NCBI GenBank assembly: GCA_903837445.1
Contig: CAILUR010000017.1
Location: forward strand, 1 to 21,862
Direction: 5' to 3'
DNA length: 21,862 nt
Source of the DNA: an uncultured bacterium
GTDB taxonomy: Bacteria; Oederibacteriota; PGYV01; CAILUR01
Shown: piece after piece, positions 1-8,018 of the stretch
How the letters are laid out: the number at the start of each line of letters is the position of its first letter
Numbering within the stretch: the stretch's first letter is position 1
The notes under the pieces: model-generated
Told to the model about the DNA's origin: nothing
Seen by the model: only the letters and a program-made list of their open reading frames with translations
Databases searched by the model: none
Translations under genes and position numbers: made by a program

Positions 1-2627
1 AGTATATTCTTCATGATGGTCCCCCATATGCCAATGGAAATATTCATATGGGGCATGTGTTGAATAAAGTGCTTAAAGATATTGTAGTCCGTTACAAAGC
101 TTTCAAAGGATATGCCGCACCTTATATTCCTGGTTGGGACTGCCACGGAATGCCTATTGAACATAAAGTTTCTGAAGAACTGGGTGGCAAAAGAAACACT
201 ATGTCTAAACTTGAAATAAGAAAACTTTGTAATGACTATGCTATGAAATATGTCAGGCTTCAACGCAACCAGTTTAAGCGACTCGGGATTATGGGCGACT
301 GGGAGAAACCATATCTTACTTTAAATAAAGAGTATGAAGATAAAATGGTGGACATCTTTTGGGAAATGTATAAAAAGGGGCTTGTGTACAAAGGCCTTAA
401 ACCCGTTTACTGGTGCTCAAAATGTGAGACCGCATTGGCGGAAGCTGAAGTGGAATATCAAGACGCCTCTGCGCCGACAGTGTTTGTCAGGTTTAAAGTA
501 AGCGACTCAACAAAAGCAAAAAAGAAAATACCTGCGGATGCTTATGTAGTTATTTGGACGACTACGCCGTGGACCCTTCCGGCAAATGTGGCTATCGCAG
601 TCAATCCTGAAATAGATTATGTGCTCGCAGAAATTAATGGGACAAAGTATGTGCTGGCAAAAGAGTTGCTGGCGGCATTTATAGAAAAGGTCGGAGGTAG
701 TGCGACCGTGCTGGAAGAGTTTAAGGGAGTGCAACTCGAACACTTAAAGACGCAGCACCCTTTTATAGCGGAAAGAGTGTCACCTGTGATTCTCGCCGAC
801 TATGTCACGCTCGAAGCTGGCACAGGCTGTGTACATATAGCACCAGGCCACGGTTACGAGGATTATATTTATGGACTCAAATACAACCTGCCTATTTTAA
901 ATCCAGTGGATAGCAAAGGTAGATTTACCGAAGAGTTTGCTCCGTTAAAAGGAAAGTATGTGTTGGAAGCAAATAAAGATATAGTGGAAATGATGAGGGC
1001 CAATGAGTCGCTTTTATATACGGAAACGATATCGCACTCTTACCCGCACTGTTGGAGATGCAAAAGTCCAATTATTTTTAGAGCCACCAGCCAGTGGTTT
1101 ATTTCTATGGAAAAGGATAATTTTAGAGGGCAGGCGCTGGAAGCAATAAAAAAAGTAAAATGGCTAAATGAGTGGGGAGAGAACAGGATAACTAAAATGG
1201 TGGAGAGTAGGCCTGACTGGTGCATTTCGCGGCAACGCGTATGGGGAGTGCCTATTTTTGTTTTTAACTGTACGGCATGCGAAAAAAATATAGTCACAGA
1301 AGACACTATAGCAAAGGTGCACGAGATAATCAGAAGAGATGGTTCGGATGGCTGGTATAAGTATTCTGAAAAAGAAATTCTTGGCGAGGACTTTAAGTGT
1401 CCACATTGCAAAGCCGGAATTGAGAATATAAAAAAAGAAAATGATATTTTTGATGTGTGGTTTGATTCTGGGTCGAGTTCTTTTTCTGTGCTTGAAAATA
1501 ATGAAACTGTCGCCTGGCCGGCGGACTTGTATTTAGAAGGTTCTGATCAGTATAGGGGTTGGTTTCAATCATCTCTTTTGACTGCAATAGGGTTTAAAGG
1601 AAAGTCACCATATAAAGCAGTTATCAGTACAGGTTGGGTGGTGGACGGACAAGGCAGAGCAATGCATAAATCCCTCGGGAATATTATTGACCCACTTGAC
1701 CTAATAAAACAAAGTGGAGCTGATGTGCTGAGGTTGTGGGTGGCGTCTGAAGATTTTACCGCGGATCAACCGATATCAAATGAAATTATGGCAAGGGTGA
1801 CGGATTCGTACAGGCGCATTAGAAATACTTTTCGGTTTATGCTCGGATGTATGGAGGATTTTTCAAAAGAAGATGCAGTGCCTTACGAGAAACTGAACAA
1901 GTTGGATAAGTATGCCATAGACAGGCTCGAAACCTTGGCGGGAAATATAGATAAATACTATGAGAGTTTTGAATTTTTTAAAGTGTATAAAGATTATATG
2001 CAGTTCTGTTCGACTTTCCTTTCGTCATTTTATTTTGACATAATAAAGGACAGGATATATACCTATAAAAATGATTCGCTAGGACGCAGAGGCGCTCAAA
2101 CAGTGGTATATAAAATGCTTATGAAAATGGTGAAACTGATTGCCCCAGTGTTGGTTTTTACTGCTGATGAGGCCTGGCAGTTTATTCCCGCAAAATTACG
2201 AGATGAAGAATTTGTGCAGTGGACGCTGTGGAATGAAGCCTCTGAAAAAAGACTTGGGGAAAACGAGCTTAAAGAATGGGATATGATAAACGAGATACGA
2301 GAAATTGTAATGAAAAAGGCGGAAGAAAAGCGTGCAGAAAAAATTATAAAGCATCCATACGAGTGCGATGTCACGGTAAAATATTCTTCCAAGACCCTTG
2401 CTGGGGTGTTGGAAAAATTCAAAGAAGATCTGGCTGAGATATTTATAGTATCACATGTTATACTTGTACCGAAGGACATAAAGGAAGCGGATTGGACTGC
2501 TGACCTTGAAATAAGCGTGGATAAAGCCTCTGGAGAAAAATGTGGTCGGTGCTGGAGATATGAAACCAGCGTGGGCAAAAATGTTGATTATGTGGAACTT
2601 TGCGAGAGATGTATAGAAAATCTTTAA
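1..2627 (+). CDS. ileS: Isoleucyl-tRNA synthetase, 5' end cut by window
   Basis: Cytoplasmic class I aminoacyl-tRNA synthetase that charges tRNA-Ile. The open frame already runs at base 3, and the catalytic signature lies at the edge: DGPPYANGNIHMGH (bases 15-56, an HIGH variant). The ATG at base 48 is therefore internal and the true start lies upstream, outside the window. The CP1 editing domain shows TTTPWTLPANVA and a later GTGCVHIAPGHGYED. The KMSKS loop reads AMHKSLGN (bases 1659-1682), a substitution found in many bacterial IleRS. A C-terminal zinc finger is intact, CGRC at 2541-2552 and CERC at 2601-2612; further Cys pairs lie in the middle of the protein. About 875 residues are visible; the family is usually 900-940, so little is missing. 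It heads the run that leads to lspA and lgt, a common bacterial neighbourhood. Identification is secure. Confidence 0.97.
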   Translation, partial: YILHDGPPYANGNIHMGHVLNKVLKDIVVRYKAFKGYAAPYIPGWDCHGMPIEHKVSEELGGKRNTMSKLEIRKLCNDYAMKYVRLQRNQFKRLGIMGDWEKPYLTLNKEYEDKMVDIFWEMYKKGLVYKGLKPVYWCSKCETALAEAEVEYQDASAPTVFVRFKVSDSTKAKKKIPADAYVVIWTTTPWTLPANVAIAVNPEIDYVLAEINGTKYVLAKELLAAFIEKVGGSATVLEEFKGVQLEHLKTQHPFIAERVSPVILADYVTLEAGTGCVHIAPGHGYEDYIYGLKYNLPILNPVDSKGRFTEEFAPLKGKYVLEANKDIVEMMRANESLLYTETISHSYPHCWRCKSPIIFRATSQWFISMEKDNFRGQALEAIKKVKWLNEWGENRITKMVESRPDWCISRQRVWGVPIFVFNCTACEKNIVTEDTIAKVHEIIRRDGSDGWYKYSEKEILGEDFKCPHCKAGIENIKKENDIFDVWFDSGSSSFSVLENNETVAWPADLYLEGSDQYRGWFQSSLLTAIGFKGKSPYKAVISTGWVVDGQGRAMHKSLGNIIDPLDLIKQSGADVLRLWVASEDFTADQPISNEIMARVTDSYRRIRNTFRFMLGCMEDFSKEDAVPYEKLNKLDKYAIDRLETLAGNIDKYYESFEFFKVYKDYMQFCSTFLSSFYFDIIKDRIYTYKNDSLGRRGAQTVVYKMLMKMVKLIAPVLVFTADEAWQFIPAKLRDEEFVQWTLWNEASEKRLGENELKEWDMINEIREIVMKKAEEKRAEKIIKHPYECDVTVKYSSKTLAGVLEKFKEDLAEIFIVSHVILVPKDIKEADWTADLEISVDKASGEKCGRCWRYETSVGKNVDYVELCERCIENL

Positions 2628-2651
2628 AGTTTCAAAAAATCTGGAGAAAAA

Positions 2652-2978
2652 ATGGTTGAAAATAAAAAAAAGAAAATACAGAAAAAACTGACTCCAATTC
2701 AAAAATATAAGGCTATGTCCGAAGCGGACACCCTGAAAGAATATGTGGAACTGAAAAAAAGGCCTTTCAGAATGATGTGGACAAATTTTATTATGGGACT
2801 TTTTAGGGGGATAGGGTTTTTTATAGGTATGACGGTAGTCGGCGCTGTCTTAGTGGCCTTTGTTGCGGCTCTGGTAAAAAATATTTTTGGTGGGCTCCCA
2901 GGAGTGGGCGGAGAAATAGCCAAAGCCATTATATATATTAATGATTTAGTGACACAATATACTGCCAGCTCAAAATAG
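2652..2978 (+). CDS. Small DUF5665-like membrane protein
   Basis: A 108-residue protein that I recognise only as similar to the DUF5665 type of small membrane protein; its function is unknown. The N-terminus is strongly basic (KKKKIQKK near residues 5-12), followed by an amphipathic stretch ending in KKRPFRMMWTNF. One long Gly/Val/Ala-rich hydrophobic segment covers about residues 46-78, with GLFRGIGFFIGMTVVGAVLV at its core; it could form one long helix or a hairpin. The C-terminal 25 residues look like a second amphipathic helix. The ATG is preceded by GGAGA at 2643-2647. It starts 24 bases after ileS and ends 9 bases before the PAS protein, so it is almost certainly cotranscribed with them. 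The family call rests on the pattern of basic head, KRP and glycine-rich membrane helix, and should be treated as tentative. Confidence 0.7.
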   Translation: MVENKKKKIQKKLTPIQKYKAMSEADTLKEYVELKKRPFRMMWTNFIMGLFRGIGFFIGMTVVGAVLVAFVAALVKNIFGGLPGVGGEIAKAIIYINDLVTQYTASSK

Positions 2979-2987
2979 GAGGGGACA

Positions 2988-3935
2988 ATGATAACCGAAA
3001 ATATGATAAGAAAAAAAGCCATAAATTATATAAGGGCGCTTCTTACGCTTGTGATTCTTTTACTGGCGGTATATAAATACGAGGAAATTTTGGACTCCAA
3101 ACAGTATGTGTTTTTATACTTGATCGTGGTTTTAGCAACTAATGTGTTTTTGTGGTTTGTGAATGCGAAACATTTTGAAGGAACAAAGTTTCAGTTTTGG
3201 ATATTCCTGATGGATATTATTCTTATTGTGTGTGCGGCATATATGCTGACTAGTGTTAACTTTTATTTAACCCTTTTTATCTTTTTGACGATTTTTATGG
3301 CATCCCTCAGCCAGTCAGTTTCTCTCAGTCTTTTGGTGGCATTTGTGGTAAATGTGGTGTATGTCTATATTTCAGGAAATACTACGGGAGGGTTTGCTAT
3401 AAACGATGTCAGTGTGCTCTTAAATGTGCCGTTTATTTTTATTGTAGCGCTACATTCCAGCTACTTCGCTGAAAAATCAAATGAAGATGCGCGAGACAGA
3501 AAAAATCTTGGGAAAGCCAATGTAGAAATGGGAGTGAAGATAAAAGATACGGACATTGAAATAGGTACGCTTATGAATTTTATTTTTAGAGTATACGATG
3601 CTTTTAAAGACGGAGTCTTGGTAACGGATAAAAATGGGTATGTTAAAGTGTTTAACATAGCGGCTGAAAATATTTTTAATACAAGGCGTTCAAATGTTAC
3701 CAATATGCATATCGGGGATATTGAAACGCTCGGAGCTGTCAAAGATACGATTACCAAGCTCATCACAAGAAAAGAAGTAACAGTGGACAAAGAAATCATA
3801 ATTGATTCAGGGAAGCTTAAAAAGATCAGCGTCAGCACCGTTTTCATAAAAAACAAATCAGGGGACTCTCTTGGAGTGTTGTGTACTATGAGAAGACTCA
3901 CTGGGGAACTTGAAAAACCGCAGGAGTTTAAATGA
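2988..3935 (+). CDS. Six-helix membrane protein with C-terminal PAS domain, no kinase
   Basis: A 315-residue protein with a sensor-like layout. Six hydrophobic segments are visible at roughly residues 12-29, 40-58, 70-88, 90-108, 110-128 and 142-160. A charged, probably helical linker (160-200) follows, then a PAS domain at about 200-300 that begins DAFKDGVLVTDKNGYVKVFN and continues AAENIFN. This resembles the N-terminal half of PilS/NtrY-type histidine kinases, but the protein ends right after the PAS domain: there is no H-box, no ATPase domain and no GGDEF or other output. The stop overlaps the lspA start (ATGA at 3932-3935), so the end is not an artefact of the window. A good ribosome site (GGAGGGG) precedes the ATG. 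It may be a ligand or redox sensor acting through a partner, or a decayed kinase. The partner and signal are unknown. Confidence 0.8.
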   Translation: MITENMIRKKAINYIRALLTLVILLLAVYKYEEILDSKQYVFLYLIVVLATNVFLWFVNAKHFEGTKFQFWIFLMDIILIVCAAYMLTSVNFYLTLFIFLTIFMASLSQSVSLSLLVAFVVNVVYVYISGNTTGGFAINDVSVLLNVPFIFIVALHSSYFAEKSNEDARDRKNLGKANVEMGVKIKDTDIEIGTLMNFIFRVYDAFKDGVLVTDKNGYVKVFNIAAENIFNTRRSNVTNMHIGDIETLGAVKDTITKLITRKEVTVDKEIIIDSGKLKKISVSTVFIKNKSGDSLGVLCTMRRLTGELEKPQEFK

Positions 3936-4423
3936 AAAAAATGATATGGACAGCTGGGGCTGTAGTTATTTTGTACCAGTTGGTAAAAGCATTTGTTAAA
4001 AGCACTATGAAACTGTTTGAAACGATACCTGTCATAAAGGGGCTGTTTAATATCACCTTTATAGAAAATCGCGGAATTGCTTTTGGTATTTTTGGACAGG
4101 GAAATGAGTTTGTGAAACGCTGGTTGTTGCTTTTAGTGGTTGCGGCGGCTATGTTGGTGATAATTGTATACTGGTTTTTAAATTATACAGATGCGCTTAT
4201 TTATAATATTTCATGTGGGCTGATTTTGGGAGGCGCATTTGGAAATTTTATTGACAGATTGCTTATGGGTTATGTGGTGGATTTTATTGAAGTGGGATAT
4301 GGTAAATGGTCCTTTCCTGTGTTTAACCTGGCGGACTCGGCTGTTACCTGTGGGGTAATTCTGTTTGCTTGGTTTACATTATTTCATAAGGAAGTGCCTT
4401 TGAATGCATCCCATACTTCTTGA
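3932..4423 (+). CDS. lspA: Lipoprotein signal peptidase (signal peptidase II)
   Basis: Inner-membrane aspartyl protease that removes the signal peptide of prolipoproteins after Lgt has modified the lipobox cysteine. At 163 residues it is of normal family length. Conserved boxes are present: FIENRGIAFGIFG (residues 43-55), GGAFGNFIDRLLMGYVVDFIE (100-120) and FNLADSA (131-137). The catalytic aspartates are D117 in VVDF and D135 in NLAD. Four hydrophobic segments fit the usual topology. One oddity is that the first conserved box, normally D-Q-x-x-K, reads YQLVK (15-19), so a highly conserved Asp is Tyr (codon TAC at 3974-3976). The start overlaps the PAS gene by 4 bases, and the end overlaps lgt by 20 bases. 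The identification is secure; the effect of the substitution is not known. Confidence 0.94.
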   Translation: MKKMIWTAGAVVILYQLVKAFVKSTMKLFETIPVIKGLFNITFIENRGIAFGIFGQGNEFVKRWLLLLVVAAAMLVIIVYWFLNYTDALIYNISCGLILGGAFGNFIDRLLMGYVVDFIEVGYGKWSFPVFNLADSAVTCGVILFAWFTLFHKEVPLNASHTS

Positions 4424-5168
4424 TCTGGGATTTTATCAGATAAGGACTTATGGGTTTTTTACAGCAATAGCTTTTCTTATCGGGTTGTATCTGGCAGCTT
4501 TGCTGGCTAAAAAATATAAAATTCACGAAGATGTCATTTTTGACCTTGGAATAATTACAATAATTTTTACCATAATCGGGGCGAGAACTTTATATGTCCT
4601 TGTAAATATAAAAGACTTCGTCGCGGACCCAATAGGCATTTTTAAAGTATGGGAAGGCGGACTTGTATTTTTTGGAGGGCTTATAGGCGCGGTCACCGCT
4701 GACCTCATATGGATGAAAAGGAAAAAACTCCCTGTCTTTAAAATAACAGATATCTGCGCCCCTTTTATTGCCCTGGGACATGCAATAGGTAGGCTCGGGT
4801 GTTATTTTAACGGCTGCTGTTACGGGAGTGAAAACCATAAATACGGAGTGGTGTTTCCAGCTGTGGGGGACAATCTTCCACATTTGCCGGTACAAATATA
4901 TGAATCAGGGTTAAACTTCTTGAATGCGATATTTTTACTCTTGTTTTTAAAGTATTTCAAAAAAAATGATGGCGAAGTTTTTGCCTTGTATTTTTTTATT
5001 TATGGAATAATAAGATTTTTTATGGAAATGTTGCGTGGAGATGCAACCCGGGGGTTTGTCTTTGGAATGTCCACCTCTTCTTTTATCAGTGTGTTTATTA
5101 TCACAATAGGCGCAGTGGGCTTTGTTCGGGCGCGTTTTTTTACAACCGCACATCAAAATAAAAAATAA
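4404..5168 (+). CDS. lgt: Prolipoprotein diacylglyceryl transferase
   Basis: Inner-membrane enzyme that transfers diacylglycerol from phosphatidylglycerol to the lipobox cysteine of prolipoproteins, the step before LspA. The 254 residues contain about seven hydrophobic segments. Signature regions are YGFFTAIAFLIG (16-27), GAR (59-61), GGLVFFGGLIG (85-95) and the Lgt box HAIGRLGCYFNGCCYG (126-141), whose R130 is the invariant arginine. A C-terminal RFFMEMLRGD (204-213) is also present. The FFGG and NGCCYG forms, in place of the Escherichia FHGG and NGELWG, are a known non-enterobacterial subtype. The ATG lies inside the last codons of lspA, with AAGGAAG at 4388-4394 nine bases upstream, so translation is probably coupled. 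Adjacent lspA and lgt mean both processing steps are made together. No obvious lipobox protein is encoded in this window. Confidence 0.95.
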   Translation: MHPILLDLGFYQIRTYGFFTAIAFLIGLYLAALLAKKYKIHEDVIFDLGIITIIFTIIGARTLYVLVNIKDFVADPIGIFKVWEGGLVFFGGLIGAVTADLIWMKRKKLPVFKITDICAPFIALGHAIGRLGCYFNGCCYGSENHKYGVVFPAVGDNLPHLPVQIYESGLNFLNAIFLLLFLKYFKKNDGEVFALYFFIYGIIRFFMEMLRGDATRGFVFGMSTSSFISVFIITIGAVGFVRARFFTTAHQNKK

Positions 5169-5172
5169 TAAA

Positions 5173-6135
5173 ATGGAAAAAATCATAAAAATAAAAGCTG
5201 AAGGACTCACGGAGAAACTGCGGGTGGATGTATTTATTACAAAACATTCGGAGTTGTCGCGAGCGCAGGTACAGCGGTTTATTGAATATGGAAAGGTTTC
5301 GATAAACGGGCAACGCGTGTATTCTCCAGCGGCAAAAGTAGCTAATGGAACTTTGGTGGAATTTATAGAAGCCCTGCCTGTCGAATATACTCTAAAACAT
5401 CAGGATATACCCCTTACTATATTGCACGAAGACCCCAATTTTGTAATTGTAAATAAACAACCTGGGCTTGTCTGCCATCCAGCGCCAGGGCATTATGATG
5501 GGACTTTAGTCAATGCTTTGCTTGGAAAATATTTGAAAGAAGAAGATTTTCAAGGTGGGGGCGTTAGACTTGGGATAGTGCATAGACTGGATATGGATAC
5601 TTCTGGAGTTATGGTAGTGGCAAGAAATATGAAAACCCACCAGTATATGACCGAACAATTTAGCTCGCGCCTGGTACAAAAAAAGTATCTGTGCATAGTG
5701 CATGGGGGGCTGGAGGAAAACGGGTATATAGGTACATATATAGCGCGTGACTTGCATGACCGTAAAAAATATACGGCACGCACTATGTCTGGAAAAGAAG
5801 CGCAGACAGAGTTTGAACCAGTGGAAAAGTTTTTAAATGCCACGCTGTTAGGAGTAAAAATCTTCACTGGCAGAACGCATCAGATAAGAGTGCATATGAA
5901 TTATATAAAACATCCTGTAGTGGGAGACACCACCTATGGCGACAAAAATCGAGACTTGCAACTTTTAGAGTCGCTTAACTATAGTAAAGAAGGGTATGCA
6001 CAAGTTATTCCGAGGCAAATGCTTCACGCACATACTTTGGAATTTGTGCATCCCATTACTGCTAAACGGGTATTTTTCAAAGCGGAACCGCCTGCTGACT
6101 TTAACAGATTACTAAAACTGTTGAGAAAAAAATAA
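5173..6135 (+). CDS. RluA-family 23S rRNA pseudouridine synthase (RluD-like)
   Basis: Isomerises specific uridines to pseudouridine in 23S rRNA. I start it at the ATG at 5173, just after the lgt stop. The frame is open upstream to 5122, but those codons lie inside lgt and encode nothing family-like. The 320-residue product has an N-terminal S4 RNA-binding domain (about 17-65, RVDVFITKHSELSRAQVQRF). The catalytic domain follows, with DPNFVIVNKQPGLVCHPAPG (87-106), the active-site motif HRLDMDTSG (137-145; catalytic D140) and GRTHQIRVHM near residue 235. The S4 domain plus HRLDxDTSG favours RluD over RluA, but the modified position cannot be read from sequence. It starts 4 bases after lgt and ends 2 bases before the O-antigen ligase-like gene. 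No strong Shine-Dalgarno is visible, so it probably depends on coupling with lgt. Confidence 0.93.
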   Translation: MEKIIKIKAEGLTEKLRVDVFITKHSELSRAQVQRFIEYGKVSINGQRVYSPAAKVANGTLVEFIEALPVEYTLKHQDIPLTILHEDPNFVIVNKQPGLVCHPAPGHYDGTLVNALLGKYLKEEDFQGGGVRLGIVHRLDMDTSGVMVVARNMKTHQYMTEQFSSRLVQKKYLCIVHGGLEENGYIGTYIARDLHDRKKYTARTMSGKEAQTEFEPVEKFLNATLLGVKIFTGRTHQIRVHMNYIKHPVVGDTTYGDKNRDLQLLESLNYSKEGYAQVIPRQMLHAHTLEFVHPITAKRVFFKAEPPADFNRLLKLLRKK

Positions 6136-6137
6136 TA

Positions 6138-7907
6138 GTGAGTAAAACTAATAAAGTTTTAAACTTGAGTATTTATTTTGTAGTTTTATTTATGCCTGTA
6201 ATTTTCTTTCAAAAGTGTGAGGATGCTTACTACCTGCCGAAACTCCTTGCGCTTTCGTTTGCCGTGCTGAATGCCGGTTTTGTGCTTGTCAATATAAATA
6301 AAATAAAACTTGATAGGACTGATATTGTTTTATTTTTATTTATGGCAATTTATCTTACTGGCTGTTTTAGAAGCTTAAATAAAACCGAGGCTTTTATTTC
6401 GTTTATAGAATGGCCCTTATGTGCAGGGGCATATATTTATGTCAAAAACTTTTTTTCTCAAAAAGAGTTGGAAAAAACCTTGCTACTCGCCTGTGTTTCT
6501 TCGTTTGTGGTTTCGGGGTATGCTTTGCTACAGGTGTTTAAAATTGATTTGCCTGGCTGGTTGACAGATTTTAATGGGAGGGCATTTTCTTCTTTTGGTA
6601 ATCCTGATTTTTTTGGAGCTTTCGCGTTGTTGGGAATAGCGTTTGCTTTTTTTCTGGGAAGTGTCACACGGTATAAAAAAATTGCGGTCGTGTCCGGAAG
6701 TACGACTGCTTTTGCTTTGATCTTAAGTCAGACCAGAAGTGCTTTTGCAGGGGGGATTATTTTTTTGGTTATTATGGCGGTCTTTTTAAGAAAAAAAGTA
6801 GTAAAAAATTATAAGCTCATTGTGATACTTTTAGTAGTCTTGGTGGGGCTCACGGTCATTAGTGGCAAAATAGGAAACATAACAGCACGCTTAAGACAGG
6901 CCGGAGAAATTGGAAATACTGAATTGAGTGGCAGAGTGCAAATGTGGAAAGCAGGACTGGCCGCCATTAAAGCCAATCCTTTTACTGGGATAGGGCTTAA
7001 TAATATAAAACCTTTTTACGCTGTCTATGGTGGTGGTACAGGGGAAAAATATTTTGAAACAGACCGCTTGCATAATGATTACATAAATGTGGCTGTGGAA
7101 AGCGGGATTTTTGCTGGGCTGTTATTTGTCTTGTTTTTGGGAGGGCTTATGTATGAGTTATTTAGGCATAAGACCATACAGAGTAAAATAGTGTTTTCGG
7201 TGTTTGCGGGAATAATAGTGTTGGCGTTTTTTAATTTCCCTTTTTATATTCCAGCAGTTAAGTTTTATTTTTTCATTATGGCAGGGCTTGCTTTACGAAA
7301 CTCAGAGGGCATTGTGTTCGAACCACCTTTTAAAACTGCGCTTCTTTTTGTATTTTTTTTGCTGTTTGGGTTTCTGGCAATAAACACTATGGGAAGTGCG
7401 TATCTGAACGCTGGGATAAACGCCTCTTTATCTGGAAATCAAAAAGTTGCCAAAACCCTCCTTTTGAAAACAAACAATTATTTTGGAGAGAAAAAATATT
7501 ACTATTTAGCCGAGACTGCAAATGCTTTAGGTGAAGGAAAAACTGCTGGGACTTACATAGACAAATTCCTGCAGGCACAGCCTTTTGCTAAAGCCGCTTT
7601 AGCACGGGCGGCATTTTATAGAGCACAGGCAAGGGACTGGGATAAAGCCCTAAACGAACTTAATAAGTTTTTGGCTTACTATCCTGATGATACGGACACC
7701 CTGAACAACAAAGGGTTGTTGTTATATTATAAAAAAGAACTCGCCCAAGCGGTCTCCATATATATAAAGGTCTTGTCACTGGAGCCGGGGAACCTTACGG
7801 CGCACGAAAATCTATGTGCCATATATAAGAATAACAAGATGCATAAAGAGTTAAGTGTAGAAATGGAAAGGTTTGCGCGGAACAAGAAAAGCGGGACAAA
7901 GTTTTAG
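6138..7907 (+). CDS. O-antigen ligase/polymerase-like membrane protein with C-terminal TPRs
   Basis: A 589-residue protein of the Wzy_C (O-antigen ligase, WaaL/Wzy-like) family. About ten to twelve hydrophobic segments fill residues 10-420. Family landmarks are GNPDFFGAF (154-162), SQTRSAF with the conserved Arg (197-203), a large external loop with GRVQMWKAGLAAIKANPFTGIGL (read in parts, 265-287) and the catalytic-type RLHNDY (310-315). The C-terminal 165 residues are soluble; two clear TPR units lie at about 497-564 (RDWDKALNELNKFLAYYPDD, then ELAQAVSIYIKVLSLEPGN). Such enzymes join a polysaccharide from undecaprenyl diphosphate to lipid A core, protein or another chain; the acceptor here is unknown. 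It starts at GTG two bases after the pseudouridine synthase stop, with no convincing Shine-Dalgarno, so translation is presumably coupled. It could be a ligase, a polymerase or a protein glycosyltransferase. Confidence 0.88.
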   Translation: MSKTNKVLNLSIYFVVLFMPVIFFQKCEDAYYLPKLLALSFAVLNAGFVLVNINKIKLDRTDIVLFLFMAIYLTGCFRSLNKTEAFISFIEWPLCAGAYIYVKNFFSQKELEKTLLLACVSSFVVSGYALLQVFKIDLPGWLTDFNGRAFSSFGNPDFFGAFALLGIAFAFFLGSVTRYKKIAVVSGSTTAFALILSQTRSAFAGGIIFLVIMAVFLRKKVVKNYKLIVILLVVLVGLTVISGKIGNITARLRQAGEIGNTELSGRVQMWKAGLAAIKANPFTGIGLNNIKPFYAVYGGGTGEKYFETDRLHNDYINVAVESGIFAGLLFVLFLGGLMYELFRHKTIQSKIVFSVFAGIIVLAFFNFPFYIPAVKFYFFIMAGLALRNSEGIVFEPPFKTALLFVFFLLFGFLAINTMGSAYLNAGINASLSGNQKVAKTLLLKTNNYFGEKKYYYLAETANALGEGKTAGTYIDKFLQAQPFAKAALARAAFYRAQARDWDKALNELNKFLAYYPDDTDTLNNKGLLLYYKKELAQAVSIYIKVLSLEPGNLTAHENLCAIYKNNKMHKELSVEMERFARNKKSGTKF

Positions 7908-7928
7908 AATATTTATTTTTGAATTAGT

Positions 7929-7957
7929 TTGCCTGTAAAAAACGCCTGTGTTATACT
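7929..7957 (+). promoter_or_regulatory. Sigma70-type promoter for the FAD oxidoreductase gene
   Basis: TTGCCT at 7929-7934 and TATACT at 7952-7957 are separated by 17 bases, close to the consensus. The pair lies in the 111-base gap after the O-antigen ligase-like gene and about 60 bases before the next start. A TAAGGAG ribosome site at 8005-8011 follows. No terminator hairpin is visible in the gap, so read-through from upstream is also possible. Confidence 0.65.
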
Positions 7958-8018
7958 CAATTTAATTATGCTGTGGTTTTAAGGCATAAAATAATAAGTT
8001 AAAGTAAGGAGTTCATAT

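Noticed and set aside
1659..1682. AMHKS in place of KMSKS as a damaged IleRS
   Set aside because: This form occurs in many functional bacterial IleRS proteins, and the catalytic second Lys is kept.
2096..2578. A 160-codon - strand frame inside ileS
   Set aside because: Ser/Phe-rich low-complexity translation lying wholly within the well-supported ileS coding sequence.
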